Shown here piece after piece: positions 55,047 through 64,000 of a DNA stretch of 64,000 bases. Origin of the DNA: Sphingomonas donggukensis (lineage in GTDB: Bacteria; Pseudomonadota; Alphaproteobacteria; Sphingomonadales; Sphingomonadaceae). The DNA is taken from contig NZ_CP098401.1 of the NCBI RefSeq assembly GCF_023674425.1, forward strand, positions 682,001-746,000, read 5' to 3'. Position 1 is the stretch's first letter. Each line of letters opens with the position of its first letter. The notes beneath the pieces were generated by a model. That model was not told where the DNA came from, did not search any database, and saw nothing but the letters and a program-made list of their open reading frames with translations. Both the position numbers and the translations under genes were made by a program.

Positions 55047-55631
55047 TCAGCCGTGGCTGCGTCCGGCCATCAGCGCCCGGATCGCCAGGTCGCGCGCTTT
55101 CGTCCGCGGCAGGCCCAGCGCCTTCGCCATCGGCCCGCCGAGCAGCGCGTCGCCGAGTGCCATCAGCACCAGTTGCAGCGTTTCCTCATGGATCGGCAGG
55201 TCCTTGGAATCATGGCTCTCGACCAGCTCGTCGACCAAATCGTGGATCGCATTCAGGATTGGGTCGAGCGCATCTTCGTTGCCTGACAGGATCATCCAGC
55301 TCGCCAGCGCCCCGGCGCCGCCCTGGTCGAAGGCGTCGAAGGTCAGCTCGACCACTTCGCGCGGATCTTGGTCGCCGGCGCGGGCGCGCAGCACCGCTTC
55401 GCCGATGCGCCCGACGATGCGGTCGGCCATGCTGGCGATCAGCGCACGCTGGAGACCCGCTGCCGACCCGAAATGGTGGAGCAGATTGGCGTGCGTCCGC
55501 CCGATCCGTGCCGCCACCGCCTTCAGCGTCACCGCCTGCGGCCCGTCCTCGACCAGCAGCGCGCGCGCGGCATCCAGCGCGGCATCGCGCGACTCGGCGG
55601 GGCTCAGGCGTCTGCGCAGCGTTATTGACAT
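55047..55631 (-). CDS. TetR family transcriptional regulator
   Basis: A 194-residue regulator with an N-terminal helix-turn-helix (VTLKAVAARIGRTHANLLHHFGSAAGLQRALI) and a helical ligand domain (DPREVVELTFDAFDQGGAGALASWMIL). It is divergent from the metal-dependent hydrolase gene with only 46 bases between, so it most likely controls that gene and itself. TAGTGACTA at 55641-55649 is the only dyad I see there and is a weak operator candidate. Confidence 0.9.
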   Translation of the reverse strand: MSITLRRRLSPAESRDAALDAARALLVEDGPQAVTLKAVAARIGRTHANLLHHFGSAAGLQRALIASMADRIVGRIGEAVLRARAGDQDPREVVELTFDAFDQGGAGALASWMILSGNEDALDPILNAIHDLVDELVESHDSKDLPIHEETLQLVLMALGDALLGGPMAKALGLPRTKARDLAIRALMAGRSHG

Positions 55632-55677
55632 AAATGTAAGTAGTGACTATTCATTGCTCCGTATCTGGAGGAAAACA

Positions 55678-56523
55678 TTGCCCGACGCAAAGACTCCCGC
55701 CGATCTGACGATCACCCCGCGCGACGTCCGCTTCGGGCGGGGCGGGCGCTATCGCCGTTGGTGGCTGAACGACGATCCCGTCGCGACCGCGTTCTACAAC
55801 GCGCTGTCGGTGACGTTTCCGAAGGGCGAGGGGTTCTTCATCGATTCGGTGCGCAAGTTTCGCGACGGCACCCCGCCGCGCCTGGCCGGAGAGATTGCGG
55901 CCTTCACGAAGCAGGAAGTGATCCACACTCGGGAGCATGTCGCTTTCAACCGCCATGTCACCGACCAAGGCTATGATACGTCGCGACTGGAATCGCGGGT
56001 CGATCGCGAGATCGCGTTGACGAAGGGGCGCCCGCCGATCGCCAGCCTGGCGGCGACGATGTGCCTCGAACATTTCACCGCGATGCTGGCGCACCAGCTG
56101 GTCGCGAACCCCGCGCATCTGGAGGGCGGCGATGCGGAAGCGGTCGCGTTGTGGCGGTGGCATCCGATCGAGGAGATCGAGCACAAGGGCGTCGCCTATG
56201 ACACCTGGCGGCACGCGACGCGCGACTGGCCGCGGTTCCGGCGCTGGTGGGTGAAGTCGTTCGTGATGGTGATGACCACATCCAAGTTTTTCCGCGGGCG
56301 CACGGTCGGCATGCTCGACCTTCTCGCGCAGGATGGGCTGACCGGCGCGGGGGTGAAGTGGCGGCTGTTTCGCTATGCGTTCGGGCGGCCGGGCATGGCG
56401 CGCAAGATCCTGGGCGCGTGGATCGCGTTTTTCCTGCCGGGCTTCCACCCGTGGAACTACGACGACCGCGCGTTGATCGGCCTGGTCGATAGCGACTTCG
56501 CTGCCGCGCGTCTGGCGGCGTGA
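55678..56523 (+). CDS. Metal-dependent hydrolase-like protein (PF10118 type)
   Basis: A 281-residue protein of the predicted metal-dependent hydrolase family PF10118. Histidines and glutamates that could bind iron are repeated in helices: KQEVIHTREHVAFNRH, CLEHFTAML and PIEEIEHKGVAYDTW. This spacing resembles a ferritin-like di-iron site. A hydrophobic helix near the C-terminus (ILGAWIAFFLPGFHPW) may touch the membrane. The start is TTG 55678, with GGAGG six bases upstream. Probably controlled by the divergent TetR gene. The substrate is unknown. Confidence 0.85.
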   Translation: MPDAKTPADLTITPRDVRFGRGGRYRRWWLNDDPVATAFYNALSVTFPKGEGFFIDSVRKFRDGTPPRLAGEIAAFTKQEVIHTREHVAFNRHVTDQGYDTSRLESRVDREIALTKGRPPIASLAATMCLEHFTAMLAHQLVANPAHLEGGDAEAVALWRWHPIEEIEHKGVAYDTWRHATRDWPRFRRWWVKSFVMVMTTSKFFRGRTVGMLDLLAQDGLTGAGVKWRLFRYAFGRPGMARKILGAWIAFFLPGFHPWNYDDRALIGLVDSDFAAARLAA

Positions 56524-56542
56524 GCCGAACCCGAAGGGCCGG

Positions 56543-57091
56543 TCACGCCGCCATGCGCGGGATGTCGCTGTCGTCGCCGTCCAGCGCCAGCGTGTAGCTG
56601 GCACTCGGCACGCTCACGCCGCGCGCGCGGCTTTCGCGCGGAGCGATGTGGCCGGTCGGCGCGAAGCCCAGCTTGCGCAGCACCCGGCCCGACGCCGGAT
56701 TGTCGAGGTGATGGTGCGCGCCCAGCCGCCGGTGCCCGAGCGCATATCGCGCGATCCCCAGCATCGCCCGGCCCGCCTCGGTCGCATAGCCGCGGCCCCA
56801 GGCGTCGGGGGTCAGCCAATAGCCGATTTCTGGCACGCTATCGATGTGGTGAACCCCGACGCAGCCGATCAGCCGGGGCGCGACGCCCATGTCGTGCGCG
56901 AAGATCAGGCATGCCGCTTCGCCCGCGGCATGCGGCATCGACAGGAACGCCTCGGCATCGGCGAGGCCGTAGGGCCAGGGCAGGCGCGCGAGCTTCATCG
57001 CCACGCTTTCATGCGCGACCGCGCGCGCCAGCTCGGGCGCATCCTCGATCCAGCCGGGCCGGAGCGTCAGCCGCGGGGTTCTTGCGAACAT
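56543..57091 (-). CDS. RimJ/RimL-type GNAT acetyltransferase
   Basis: A 182-residue acetyltransferase with the usual order: N-terminal TPRLTLRPGWIEDAPEL, the central IGCVGVHHIDSVPEIGYWL, the acetyl-CoA motif DAWGRGYATEAGRAML and the final NPASGRVLRKLGFAPTG. These match the RimJ/RimL group, which modify ribosomal protein N-termini, but many members act on other amines. Start ATG 57091; the frame to 57247 is a shadow of the terminator region. Confidence 0.87.
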   Translation of the reverse strand: MFARTPRLTLRPGWIEDAPELARAVAHESVAMKLARLPWPYGLADAEAFLSMPHAAGEAACLIFAHDMGVAPRLIGCVGVHHIDSVPEIGYWLTPDAWGRGYATEAGRAMLGIARYALGHRRLGAHHHLDNPASGRVLRKLGFAPTGHIAPRESRARGVSVPSASYTLALDGDDSDIPRMAA

Positions 57092-57171
57092 GTCCACTCT
57101 CCTCGTCGTTGCGGGTCCGCTGCCACAGGATCGTGACGGCTCGGCGACACCGCAGTTGGGGGAGGGAGCAA

Positions 57172-57204
57172 GAAAAAAGGGAGCCGGGGCGACCCGTCTC
57201 CCTT
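57172..57204 (-). terminator. Intrinsic terminator of rplU-rpmA
   Basis: On the minus strand AAGGGAG pairs with CTCCCTT around a 14-base loop and is followed by TTTTC. It lies about 60 bases after the rpmA stop. A further dyad, GGGTCGCC/GGCGACCC, lies between the stop and this stem. Confidence 0.8.
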
Positions 57205-57263
57205 GTACCGGTTCCGTCGTGGAACCCCGGGTCGCCCTGGTGGGCAACCCGGTCGGTCGCCCG

Positions 57264-57533
57264 TTATTCGGCCGCTTCGGCCATCATCTCTACGGTGACG
57301 AACTTTCGGCCCAGCTTGCCATCCTTGAACAGGACGCGGCCGTCGGTCAGCGCGAACAGGGTATGATCCTTGCCCATGCCGACGCCGGCGCCCGGGTACA
57401 CGCGGGTACCGCGCTGGCGCACGATAATGTTGCCCGCGATCACGGCTTCGCCACCGAACTTCTTGACGCCGAGACGGCGGCCCGCGGAGTCGCGACCGTT
57501 GCGCGAAGAACCGCCTGCTTTCTTATGTGCCAT
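57264..57533 (-). CDS. rpmA: 50S ribosomal protein L27
   Basis: An 89-residue L27. The N-terminal [20 protein letters not shown] reaches toward the peptidyl-transferase centre; [20 protein letters not shown] is the conserved core. It is 31 bases downstream of rplU, the standard rplU-rpmA operon. There is no cleavable leader extension of the Firmicute type. Confidence 0.98.
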   Translation of the reverse strand: MAHKKAGGSSRNGRDSAGRRLGVKKFGGEAVIAGNIIVRQRGTRVYPGAGVGMGKDHTLFALTDGRVLFKDGKLGRKFVTVEMMAEAAE

Positions 57534-57564
57534 GAGTATCTACTCTCTTCGAACGTCTGGAGAC

Positions 57565-57942
57565 TTACGCCTGGGCCGCGGGGGCTTCGGTCGTGGTATC
57601 GGCCTTCTTCGCCTTGGGAGCGGCCTTGGCCTTCTTCTCCTCGACGGCACCAATCGACACGATCTTCAGGATCGTGTGGTTCTGGCGATGGCCGTTCTTG
57701 CGGCGATAATTGTGGCGGCGGCGCTTCTTGAAGACGATGACCTTCTCGCCCTTCGCCTGTGCGACGATCTCGGCAGCGACGGTCAGGCCGGCCACCGACT
57801 TCAGGTCCGAACCCTCGCCCGCGAGCAGCACATCGCCCAGGGTCACCGACGAGCCGGCATCGCCGTCCATCTTCTCGACGACGATCTTGTCTCCTGCGGC
57901 AACGCGATACTGCTTGCCGCCCGTGCGCACGATTGCGAACAT
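57565..57942 (-). CDS. rplU: 50S ribosomal protein L21
   Basis: A 125-residue L21: [14 protein letters not shown] at the start, then [23 protein letters not shown], the rRNA-binding signature. After residue 100 there is an Ala/Lys/Thr-rich tail ([23 protein letters not shown]) that is longer than in E. coli L21 (103 residues) and common in alphaproteobacteria. ATG 57942 is preceded by GATGAGAG. It leads the operon with rpmA. Confidence 0.97.
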   Translation of the reverse strand: MFAIVRTGGKQYRVAAGDKIVVEKMDGDAGSSVTLGDVLLAGEGSDLKSVAGLTVAAEIVAQAKGEKVIVFKKRRRHNYRRKNGHRQNHTILKIVSIGAVEEKKAKAAPKAKKADTTTEAPAAQA

Positions 57943-58194
57943 GGCGTTAAAACTCTCATCCAAAGCTAATCCCCCGTACCAGCAATGCCGGCCGGGATGA
58001 AGGCGGGCAGTTACGCAGACAGGGGCGAACTGTCAACCACCGTGGCGCGCGCCGGCCTGTGTTGCGGCGCGGCAACAGGGCGGTCCGAAAGCCGCAATCG
58101 CGCGGCGACCTATCTTGTTACGCTTGTGCATTGGAATAAGGTTGCGCGGGATACCGGCGTTGGGGTGCCGGAATTACAAATTTGGGGGTTCAAG

Positions 58195-60978
58195 ATGCGC
58201 CGTTCGATCGCCACGCTGCTCACCTTGTCGGTTTCGGCGCTCGCGCTGGCCGTGCCGGCGTATGCCCAGACCGCGGCGACGCCGCCCGTCGCCGATCCCG
58301 TTCCGGGCGCGACCGCGCAGGACGGCGTGCCCGACGATTCGCCCGAGAATACGATCGTCGTCACGGGCACGCGCGCCGCGAACCGCACCGTCGCCGACAG
58401 CGCGGTGCCGATCGACGTGATCTCCAGCGAGCAGCTCTCGACCTCGGGCCTGGGTGAGACGAACAAGATTCTCAATACGCTCGTCCCCTCGTTCAACTTC
58501 CCGCAGCCGTCGATCGCCGACGGCACCGACGTCATCCGCCCGGCATCGCTGCGCGGCCTGGCTCCCGACCAGACGCTGGTGCTGGTCAACGGCAAGCGCC
58601 GCCACGTCACCGCTCTCATCAACGTCAACGGCACGGTGGGCCGCGGATCGGCGGCGGTCGATTTGAACTCGATCCCCGCGCTCGCGATCGAGCGGGTCGA
58701 GGTGTTGCGCGATGGCGCCGCCTCGCAATATGGCTCCGACGCGATCGCCGGCGTCATCAACATCCAGCTGAAGCGCGCGAACCACGGCGGCAAGGCGTCG
58801 GTCAGCTACGGCAAATACGTGACCACGCTGGACGGCGTGCCCGAGCTGTCGGCGGTGACGCTGGGCCTCGACCCCAACGACGCCCGCGTGCTCGCCGCGA
58901 CCTACAGCGGAGAGCGCAAGGCGCGCGACGGCGATCTGTGGACGATCGGCGCCAATCTGGGCGTGCCGATCGGGCCGGGTTTCCTGAACGTCACCGCCGA
59001 ATATCGCGACCGCGACAACACCAACCGCGCGGGCTACGACATCCGCCCGCAGTATAATCGTACGTCAACGACAGCGCCATTCGATCCGCGTGAAGCGACG
59101 TTCAACCGCCTGAGCTTCGAGTTCGGCGATCCGCGGACCGAGGATTACACGATCTTCGCCAACGCCGGCATGCCGATCGGCGACTTCGAACTCTATAGCT
59201 TCGCATCCTATGCGCGCCGCGATGGTCGATCGGCTGCGAATTATCGTTTCTCGGGGCAGCAGCCGAACAATCGCGATTACTCGGTCCTCGCTCCGTCGGC
59301 GACGCCCAGCAACGCCAACTTTGTGCCGTTGCGTCCCGATGGCTTTTTGCCGTTCATCGCGTCCGAACTGCGCGATTATTCGATCGCGGTAGGACTAAAA
59401 GGCGATATCGGCGGGTTCAAAAGTGATCTGTCGGTGGTCTACGGCAACAACCGCTTCGACTATCGGACCGAAAACAGTCTCAATGCCTCGTTCGGCCCGG
59501 CCAGCAAAAGCTCGTTCGATTCGGGCGGTTTGCAATTCGGTCAACTGACCGCCAACCTCGATCTCAGCCAGGAATTCGAAGTCGGCTTCGCCAAGCCGCT
59601 GACATTGGCTTTCGGCGGCGAATATCGCGACGAGAATTTCAAGATCCGCCCGGGTGAGGTGCAGTCCTACGCCGCGGGTCCGTTCTTCGTCGCCGCACAG
59701 ACGACGACGGCGGCGAACTGCTCGACCCAGGGCGGGGTCTACACCACCGCGAGCGGCATCTGCTCCTTCCCCGGCCGCCAGGCGCCGGTCGGTGCGCAGG
59801 GCTTCCCCGGCTTCCCTGCCTCCGCGGCGACCGATGCCAGCCGCCACAGCTACGCTGGCTATGCCGAACTCGATACCGACATCTTCGCCGGATTCACGGT
59901 GACGGCGGCGGGCCGATACGAGCATTTCAGCGATTTCGGCGATACCTGGAACGGCAAGCTCGCCGCGCGCTTCGAAGTGGTCGACGGCTTCGCGATTCGC
60001 GGGTCGGTGTCGAACGGCTTCCGCGCGCCGTCGCTGCACCAGCAGTTCTTCACCACCACCTCGACCAACTTCATCGCCGGCCTGCCGGTCGACATCTCGA
60101 CGCTGCCGGTGTCGAGCGCGGTCGCCCGCGCGCTGGGGTCGCAGCCGCTGAAGCCCGAGAAGTCGCTCAACTACTCGCTCGGCGCCACCGCCAACCCGTT
60201 CCGCGGCTTCAACCTGACCGCCGATTATTATCACATCAAGATCGACGATCGCATCGTGCTCACCGAAAACCTCGGGGCGGCGGGTAGCGGCACGACGGCG
60301 GTGAATACCGCTGTGAAGGCGATCCTGGACGCCAACGGCTTCCAGTCGGTCGGCGCGGCGCGGTTCTTCATCAACGGCCTCGACACCACGACCGAGGGCT
60401 TCGACGTCGTCGGCACCTATCGGTTCGGCATCGGCGGGCTCGGCAACTGGTCGCTGTCGGCGGCCTACAACCACAATACCAATTCGATAGACCGGCGCAT
60501 CAATGCGCTGGGTCCGCTCGCCCAAATCCCGAACCTGATCCTGTTCGGGCGGGTCGAGGGCATCCGCTTCACCGACGGGCAGCCCAAGGACAAGCTGGTG
60601 CTGAGCGCGGACGGGTCGGTCGGCGACTTCGGCATCTCGGCGAAGACCACACGCTACGGCAAGGTCATTGCGCCGGGTGCGGCGGCCCCGACCAGCAACG
60701 CGCTCAGCCTGACCGACTACGGCCCCGACGACCTGTTCCTGGAGCCGAAGTGGATCAGCGACCTCGAGGTCCGCTACACCTTCAAGGAGCATGCGACCTT
60801 CGCATTCGGCGCGAACAACCTGTTCGACGTGTACCCAACCGCGTTCCCCAAGGGGAACCGCCCGGCGAGCGTCGGCGGGCAGTACCCGATCTCGAACTAT
60901 TACATCCCCTACACCGGCTTCTCGCCGTTCGGGTTCAACGGACGCTTCCTCTACGGGCGCTTCACGGCGCAGTTCTGA
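58195..60978 (+). CDS. TonB-dependent receptor
   Basis: A 927-residue outer-membrane receptor. Signal peptide residues 1-24 (cleaved after AYAQ). A TonB-box/plug entry motif ENTIVVTGTR precedes the plug (LRGLAPDQTLVLVNGKRRH, ERVEVLRDGAASQYGSDAIAGVINIQLK). The beta barrel ends in the aromatic FNGRFLYGRFTAQF, as needed for BAM assembly. No substrate can be named; there are no siderophore, sugar or cobalamin genes beside it. GGGGG lies upstream of ATG 58195. The frame is open to 57985 only as leader sequence. Confidence 0.93.
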   Translation: MRRSIATLLTLSVSALALAVPAYAQTAATPPVADPVPGATAQDGVPDDSPENTIVVTGTRAANRTVADSAVPIDVISSEQLSTSGLGETNKILNTLVPSFNFPQPSIADGTDVIRPASLRGLAPDQTLVLVNGKRRHVTALINVNGTVGRGSAAVDLNSIPALAIERVEVLRDGAASQYGSDAIAGVINIQLKRANHGGKASVSYGKYVTTLDGVPELSAVTLGLDPNDARVLAATYSGERKARDGDLWTIGANLGVPIGPGFLNVTAEYRDRDNTNRAGYDIRPQYNRTSTTAPFDPREATFNRLSFEFGDPRTEDYTIFANAGMPIGDFELYSFASYARRDGRSAANYRFSGQQPNNRDYSVLAPSATPSNANFVPLRPDGFLPFIASELRDYSIAVGLKGDIGGFKSDLSVVYGNNRFDYRTENSLNASFGPASKSSFDSGGLQFGQLTANLDLSQEFEVGFAKPLTLAFGGEYRDENFKIRPGEVQSYAAGPFFVAAQTTTAANCSTQGGVYTTASGICSFPGRQAPVGAQGFPGFPASAATDASRHSYAGYAELDTDIFAGFTVTAAGRYEHFSDFGDTWNGKLAARFEVVDGFAIRGSVSNGFRAPSLHQQFFTTTSTNFIAGLPVDISTLPVSSAVARALGSQPLKPEKSLNYSLGATANPFRGFNLTADYYHIKIDDRIVLTENLGAAGSGTTAVNTAVKAILDANGFQSVGAARFFINGLDTTTEGFDVVGTYRFGIGGLGNWSLSAAYNHNTNSIDRRINALGPLAQIPNLILFGRVEGIRFTDGQPKDKLVLSADGSVGDFGISAKTTRYGKVIAPGAAAPTSNALSLTDYGPDDLFLEPKWISDLEVRYTFKEHATFAFGANNLFDVYPTAFPKGNRPASVGGQYPISNYYIPYTGFSPFGFNGRFLYGRFTAQF

Positions 60979-60998
60979 TCGCGCGGGCAGGGCGGGGA

Positions 60999-61024
60999 AA
61001 GGGGGCTTCGCGGCCCCCTTTTTC
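60999..61024 (+). terminator. Intrinsic terminator of the TonB-dependent receptor gene
   Basis: AAGGGGGC pairs with GCCCCCTT around TTCGCG-type loop bases and runs into TTTTTTC. It lies 20 bases after the receptor stop codon. Confidence 0.88.
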
Positions 61025-61049
61025 GTGTGTGGCCGAACGCGGCACCCGA

Positions 61050-61122
61050 CCGTTCGTTTCGAGCGAAGTCGAGAAACGGGCTCTTGGGGCCAACGTTTCT
61101 CGACGGCGCTCGAAACGAACGG
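61050..61122. repeat. Inverted repeat, family A, copy 3
   Basis: The left arm (61050-61077) is identical to the left arm at 37271-37298. The right arm (61095-61122) differs from a perfect complement at two bases (GACGGCGCT in place of GACTTCGCT). The loop is 17 bases. It lies between the convergent receptor and hspQ genes, after the receptor terminator. Confidence 0.9.
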
Positions 61123-61233
61123 GCACAGGGGACGCCACGCCGTCAGACGGGCGGGCTGCGCCCGTCCGCTGCCCGCCGTGGCGATTCGTCGGTTTGCTTG
61201 CGCAAACCGAGCGCCGCCCGCCCATCGCCTCGC

Positions 61234-61614
61234 TCAGTGCTTGTGGTGGGGCCTCAGATTATACCGCCCGTCGTCCGACCGTTCGAACAGGTCGCGGATC
61301 GCCGGGTGGTCGATCGGTTCGTCGCTTTCGTCCGACACCAGATTCTGCTGGCTGACATAGGCGACATAGCTCGAATCCGCGTTCTCGGCGAGCAGGTGAT
61401 AGAACGGCTGGTCCTTGCGCGGGCGGATGTCCTCGGGGATCGCGTCATACCATTCGTCGCTGTTGGCGAAGACCGGATCGACGTCGAAGATCACCCCGCG
61501 GAAATCGAACACGCGGTGCTTCACGACCGCCCCGATCGCGAAGCGCGCGGTCGCGACCGGCGGCAGCGGCACGGCGGGGGAAAAGGCATCGGTGGTGGTC
61601 GGGTGACGGGTCAT
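61234..61614 (-). CDS. hspQ: Heat shock protein HspQ
   Basis: A 126-residue protein with the HspQ/YccV-like domain: FAIGAVVKHRVFDFRGVIFDVDP, DEWYDAIPEDIRPRKDQPFYHLLAE and SYVAYVSQQNLV. In E. coli HspQ binds hemimethylated oriC and is an activator of Lon protease; the Lon role is described in several Proteobacteria. The first 22 residues (TRHPTTTDAFSPAVPLPPVA) are extra and probably disordered. It stands alone, convergent with the TonB-dependent receptor gene. Confidence 0.93.
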   Translation of the reverse strand: MTRHPTTTDAFSPAVPLPPVATARFAIGAVVKHRVFDFRGVIFDVDPVFANSDEWYDAIPEDIRPRKDQPFYHLLAENADSSYVAYVSQQNLVSDESDEPIDHPAIRDLFERSDDGRYNLRPHHKH

Positions 61615-61768
61615 GCCCTCAATCTAGGGGTGACGCGGTCGGCCCACAAGCAGAGAGACGCCTGGCGCGCGCATCGCGCTTGCGGCCCTCGAAAACATGC
61701 GCTAGCAGCGCCGCTCCAACGACCCGCGCCGCTTCGCCTGAGGGCGAAATCACGACGCGACCCCTCGC

Positions 61769-61858
<90 letters not shown>

Positions 61859-61989
61859 CTTGGTTTTTCTTCCGCCCCTGCGCAGCGGTGCCACGCCACC
61901 AGCTGAAGCCTGCCCTGACCGGCTGCATGGACGCGTCTCCTACCAACGGACCATGCCCGGCTCTCGCGTGACCTGATAGCGTCGGGGTG

Positions 61990-62697
61990 ATGGGGTGCAG
62001 TTGCGCGATGATCCTGGTTCTGGGGAGCGTGACGGTCGCGTCCGCGCTCAATGTGCCGGCGTCTGCAGCCGATCGTGCAAATCCGACCGTGGTCGAGCTG
62101 TTCACGGCGCAGGGGTGCGCCGCGTGCCCACCGGCGCAGGCCGCGGTCAATGCGCTGGCGGGGCGCGACGATCTGATCGTCCTGACCTTCGCGGTCACCT
62201 ATTGGGATTCGCTCGGCTGGCGAGACCGGTTCGCCCAGCCGGCCTTCACCGCGCGCCAACGGGCCTATGCGCAGGTGGGCAAGCGCCAGCTTGCGACGCC
62301 GCAAGTCGTGCTGAACGGACGGTTCGCAGTCGTCGGTAACGACCGCGACGTGCTGATGCGCGCGATCGACAGCGCGGATCGCGGCGATCGCGGGCCGGCG
62401 ATCGCGGTCGTCGACGGTTGGCTGACGGTCGCCGCCGACGCCCGCAGCGCGCGCCGCGCCGACGTGTGGCTGGTCTCCTACGACCCGCGGACGATCGCGG
62501 TGCCGGTGCGCGCGGGCGAGAACGCCGGGCGCACGCTGCCGCATCGCAACGTCGTGCGGCGGCTCGACCGGATCGGCGCGTGGTCGGGCACGGCGATCCG
62601 CTACCCCCTGCCGCCGCCGCGCGGGGGCCTGCGGCGAGCGGTGCTGGTGCAATCGGCGGACGGCGGCGCGATCGTCGCGGCGCGTGTCGTCGAGTGA
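61990..62697 (+). CDS. Secreted DUF1223 protein with CxxC motif
   Basis: A 235-residue DUF1223 protein, a thioredoxin-like fold group of unknown role. The signal peptide (MILVLGSVTVASALNVPASAA) is followed by VVELFTAQGCAACPPAQAAV; the CAAC pair is in the position of a redox site. Conserved TYWDSLGWRDRFAQPAFTARQRAYA and LATPQVVLNGRFAVVG follow. ATG 61990 is preceded by GGGG; a GTG directly before it and an ATG at 62008 are alternatives. The following receptor gene may begin at a GTG overlapping its stop. Confidence 0.85.
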   Translation: MGCSCAMILVLGSVTVASALNVPASAADRANPTVVELFTAQGCAACPPAQAAVNALAGRDDLIVLTFAVTYWDSLGWRDRFAQPAFTARQRAYAQVGKRQLATPQVVLNGRFAVVGNDRDVLMRAIDSADRGDRGPAIAVVDGWLTVAADARSARRADVWLVSYDPRTIAVPVRAGENAGRTLPHRNVVRRLDRIGAWSGTAIRYPLPPPRGGLRRAVLVQSADGGAIVAARVVE

Positions 62698-62732
62698 ACG
62701 GCGATGCGCGAACGGCGCGGCGCTGGTGCGCG

Positions 62733-64000
62733 ATGACCCGGACAGGGTGGCTGACGACGTTTGCGATCGGGGCGCTTACGGCGATGCCGGCGACGGCCCA
62801 GGTCGCCGACGATCCGCGCGATGGCGGCACCGACATCGTCGTCACCGCGACCCCGCTGCACGACGTCGGCGAGGACAGCCTGGCGTTCCCGGCGCAGACC
62901 ATATCGGACGAGGCACTAACCGCCAGCCATGCCACCGACCTGACCGACCATTTGAAGCGGATGACCGGCGGCGTGTTCGTGAACGAGGTGCAGGGCAACC
63001 CCCTGCAACCCGACATCAACTATCGCGGCTTCACCGCGTCGCCGCTGCTCGGCACGCCGCAGGGGTTGTCGGTGTATGTCGACGGCGTGCGCGTGAACCA
63101 GCCGTTCGGCGACGTCGTCAGCTGGGATCTGATCCCGACCTCGGCGATCCGGTCGATCACTTTGGTGCCGGGTTCGAACCCGCTGTTCGGGCGCAACTCG
63201 CTGGGCGGCGCGCTGTCGGTCCGGACGAAGGATGGCGCGTCCGATCCCGGCGTCATGGCCGATGCGAGCTATGGGTCGTTCGATCGGCGCGTCCTGCGCG
63301 GCTCGATTGGCGCGGCGCTGTCGCCGACGGTGTCGGTGTTCGCGGCCGGCGATTATTTCGCGGAGGACGGGTGGCGCGATTTCTCGCCATCGGAGGCGGT
63401 GCAGGGCTTTGCGAAGCTGCGCTACGCGGGCGGTACGAGCGATCTGGCACTGTCGGCCAGCGTCGCCGACACCGACCTGAACGGCAACGGCCTGCAGGAA
63501 CAGCGCCTGCTCTCCGCCGACCGGGCGAGCGTCTACACGCAGCCGGATACCACCCGAAACCGCGCGATCCTGGTAAATTTGAGCGGCGGGCACGACGTCA
63601 CCGATCGCGTGCGGCTGACCGCCACCGCATTCTGGCGGCGCATCCATACCGACACGCTGAACGGCGACATCAACGACGATTCGCTGGGCGAGAATCTGTA
63701 CCAGCCGAGCGCCGCCGAGCGTGCGGCGCTGACCGCGGCGGGGATCACTGGCTTCCCGACCAGCGGAGAGACGCAGGCGAACACGCCGTTCCCCCGCTTC
63801 CGCTGCATCGCCAACGTGCTGCTGAATTCCGAACCCAATGAGAAGTGCAACGGCCTGCTCAACCGATCGGCGACGCGCCAGCGCGAGTGGGGGGTGAGCG
63901 GAGAGCTGGCCGTCCGCAGCGATTGGGCGGCGGGCAATGTGCTGACGCTGGGTGCGGGGTATGTCGACGGGCGTGCGCGCTTCGCGCAGTCGGCGCAGTT
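62733..64000 (+). CDS. TonB-dependent receptor, 3' truncated by window
   Basis: The frame from ATG 62733 is open to the last base, giving about 422 residues. A signal peptide (TTFAIGALTAMPATAQ) is followed by TDIVVTATPLHD, the plug (QPDINYRGFTASPLLGTPQGLSVYVDGVRVNQPFGDVV, PGSNPLFGRNSLGGALSVRTKDG) and the first barrel strands. An in-frame GTG at 62694 overlaps the DUF1223 stop and would make it translationally coupled, but it puts 13 residues before the signal peptide. The ligand is unknown. The rest of the barrel lies beyond the window. Confidence 0.9.
   Translation, partial: MTRTGWLTTFAIGALTAMPATAQVADDPRDGGTDIVVTATPLHDVGEDSLAFPAQTISDEALTASHATDLTDHLKRMTGGVFVNEVQGNPLQPDINYRGFTASPLLGTPQGLSVYVDGVRVNQPFGDVVSWDLIPTSAIRSITLVPGSNPLFGRNSLGGALSVRTKDGASDPGVMADASYGSFDRRVLRGSIGAALSPTVSVFAAGDYFAEDGWRDFSPSEAVQGFAKLRYAGGTSDLALSASVADTDLNGNGLQEQRLLSADRASVYTQPDTTRNRAILVNLSGGHDVTDRVRLTATAFWRRIHTDTLNGDINDDSLGENLYQPSAAERAALTAAGITGFPTSGETQANTPFPRFRCIANVLLNSEPNEKCNGLLNRSATRQREWGVSGELAVRSDWAAGNVLTLGAGYVDGRARFAQSAQ

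Noticed and set aside
62684..63841. Plus-strand frame of 385 codons at the start of the last receptor gene
   Set aside because: It is a shadow in a different frame. The real receptor frame from 62733 has no stop inside the window.

Overview
The window looks like a chromosomal segment of an alphaproteobacterium of the order Sphingomonadales, probably Sphingomonas or a close relative. The evidence is high GC with strong third-position bias, TonB-dependent receptors carrying the VVTGTR-type N-terminal motif, a divL-tsaE-amgK-murU-addB-addA-trxA cluster typical of alphaproteobacteria, and dispersed intergenic palindromes of the CGTTTCGAGCGAAGTCGAG type. I see no prophage, insertion sequence, CRISPR array or plasmid functions. 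This is mostly core genome, densely packed, with many ATGA or GTGA overlaps between genes.

Layout. 1-7.8 kb: tail of an Lrp/AsnC regulator, potassium transporter kup coupled to a GT4 glycosyltransferase, a nitronate-monooxygenase-like flavoprotein with an unusual C-terminal cysteine cluster, small ORFs, PilZ, a 2-hydroxyacid dehydrogenase, an SH3-like secreted protein and a GNAT. 7.9-12.3 kb (minus): thiolase, then a marR-emrA-emrB efflux operon behind a perfect 14-bp palindrome. 12.4-15.5 kb: GFA-type zinc protein, alpha/beta hydrolase and an ACE-like M2 dipeptidase. 15.7-18.8 kb (minus): AMP nucleosidase flanked by two small membrane proteins with Lys/Ala/Pro-rich basic segments, then a peroxiredoxin. 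18.9-24.2 kb: YqgE, a tandem pair of DUF4139-like secreted proteins, and ahcY behind a perfect 20-bp palindrome.

24.3-37.3 kb is one long plus-strand run: a DivL-type pseudo-histidine kinase (tyrosine in place of the phospho-acceptor histidine), tsaE, the peptidoglycan-recycling pair amgK-murU, the recombination nuclease addB-addA, trxA and a membrane chemoreceptor with a CtrA-like box in front of it. 37.4-46.9 kb: argJ, a tandem TonB-C-domain protein, secA, a lipoprotein, a purine salvage pair (phosphoribosyltransferase plus adenine/adenosine deaminase), tRNA-Asn, nadK and moaA. 46.9-57.1 kb: EAL phosphodiesterase, GAF protein, mfd, sdhE, recG, a divergent tetR/metal-hydrolase pair and a GNAT. 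57.2-64 kb: rpmA-rplU, a TonB-dependent receptor, hspQ, tRNA-Ser(CGA), a DUF1223 protein and a second receptor cut by the window end.

Functional links: AMP nucleosidase, the deaminase, the phosphoribosyltransferase and ahcY all feed purine recycling. PilZ and EAL belong to c-di-GMP signalling. divL and the CtrA-like box point to the CckA/CtrA cell-cycle circuit. All three long inverted repeats of one family, and the clustered repeats of a second family, sit between convergent genes, which suggests they serve as two-way transcription ends.
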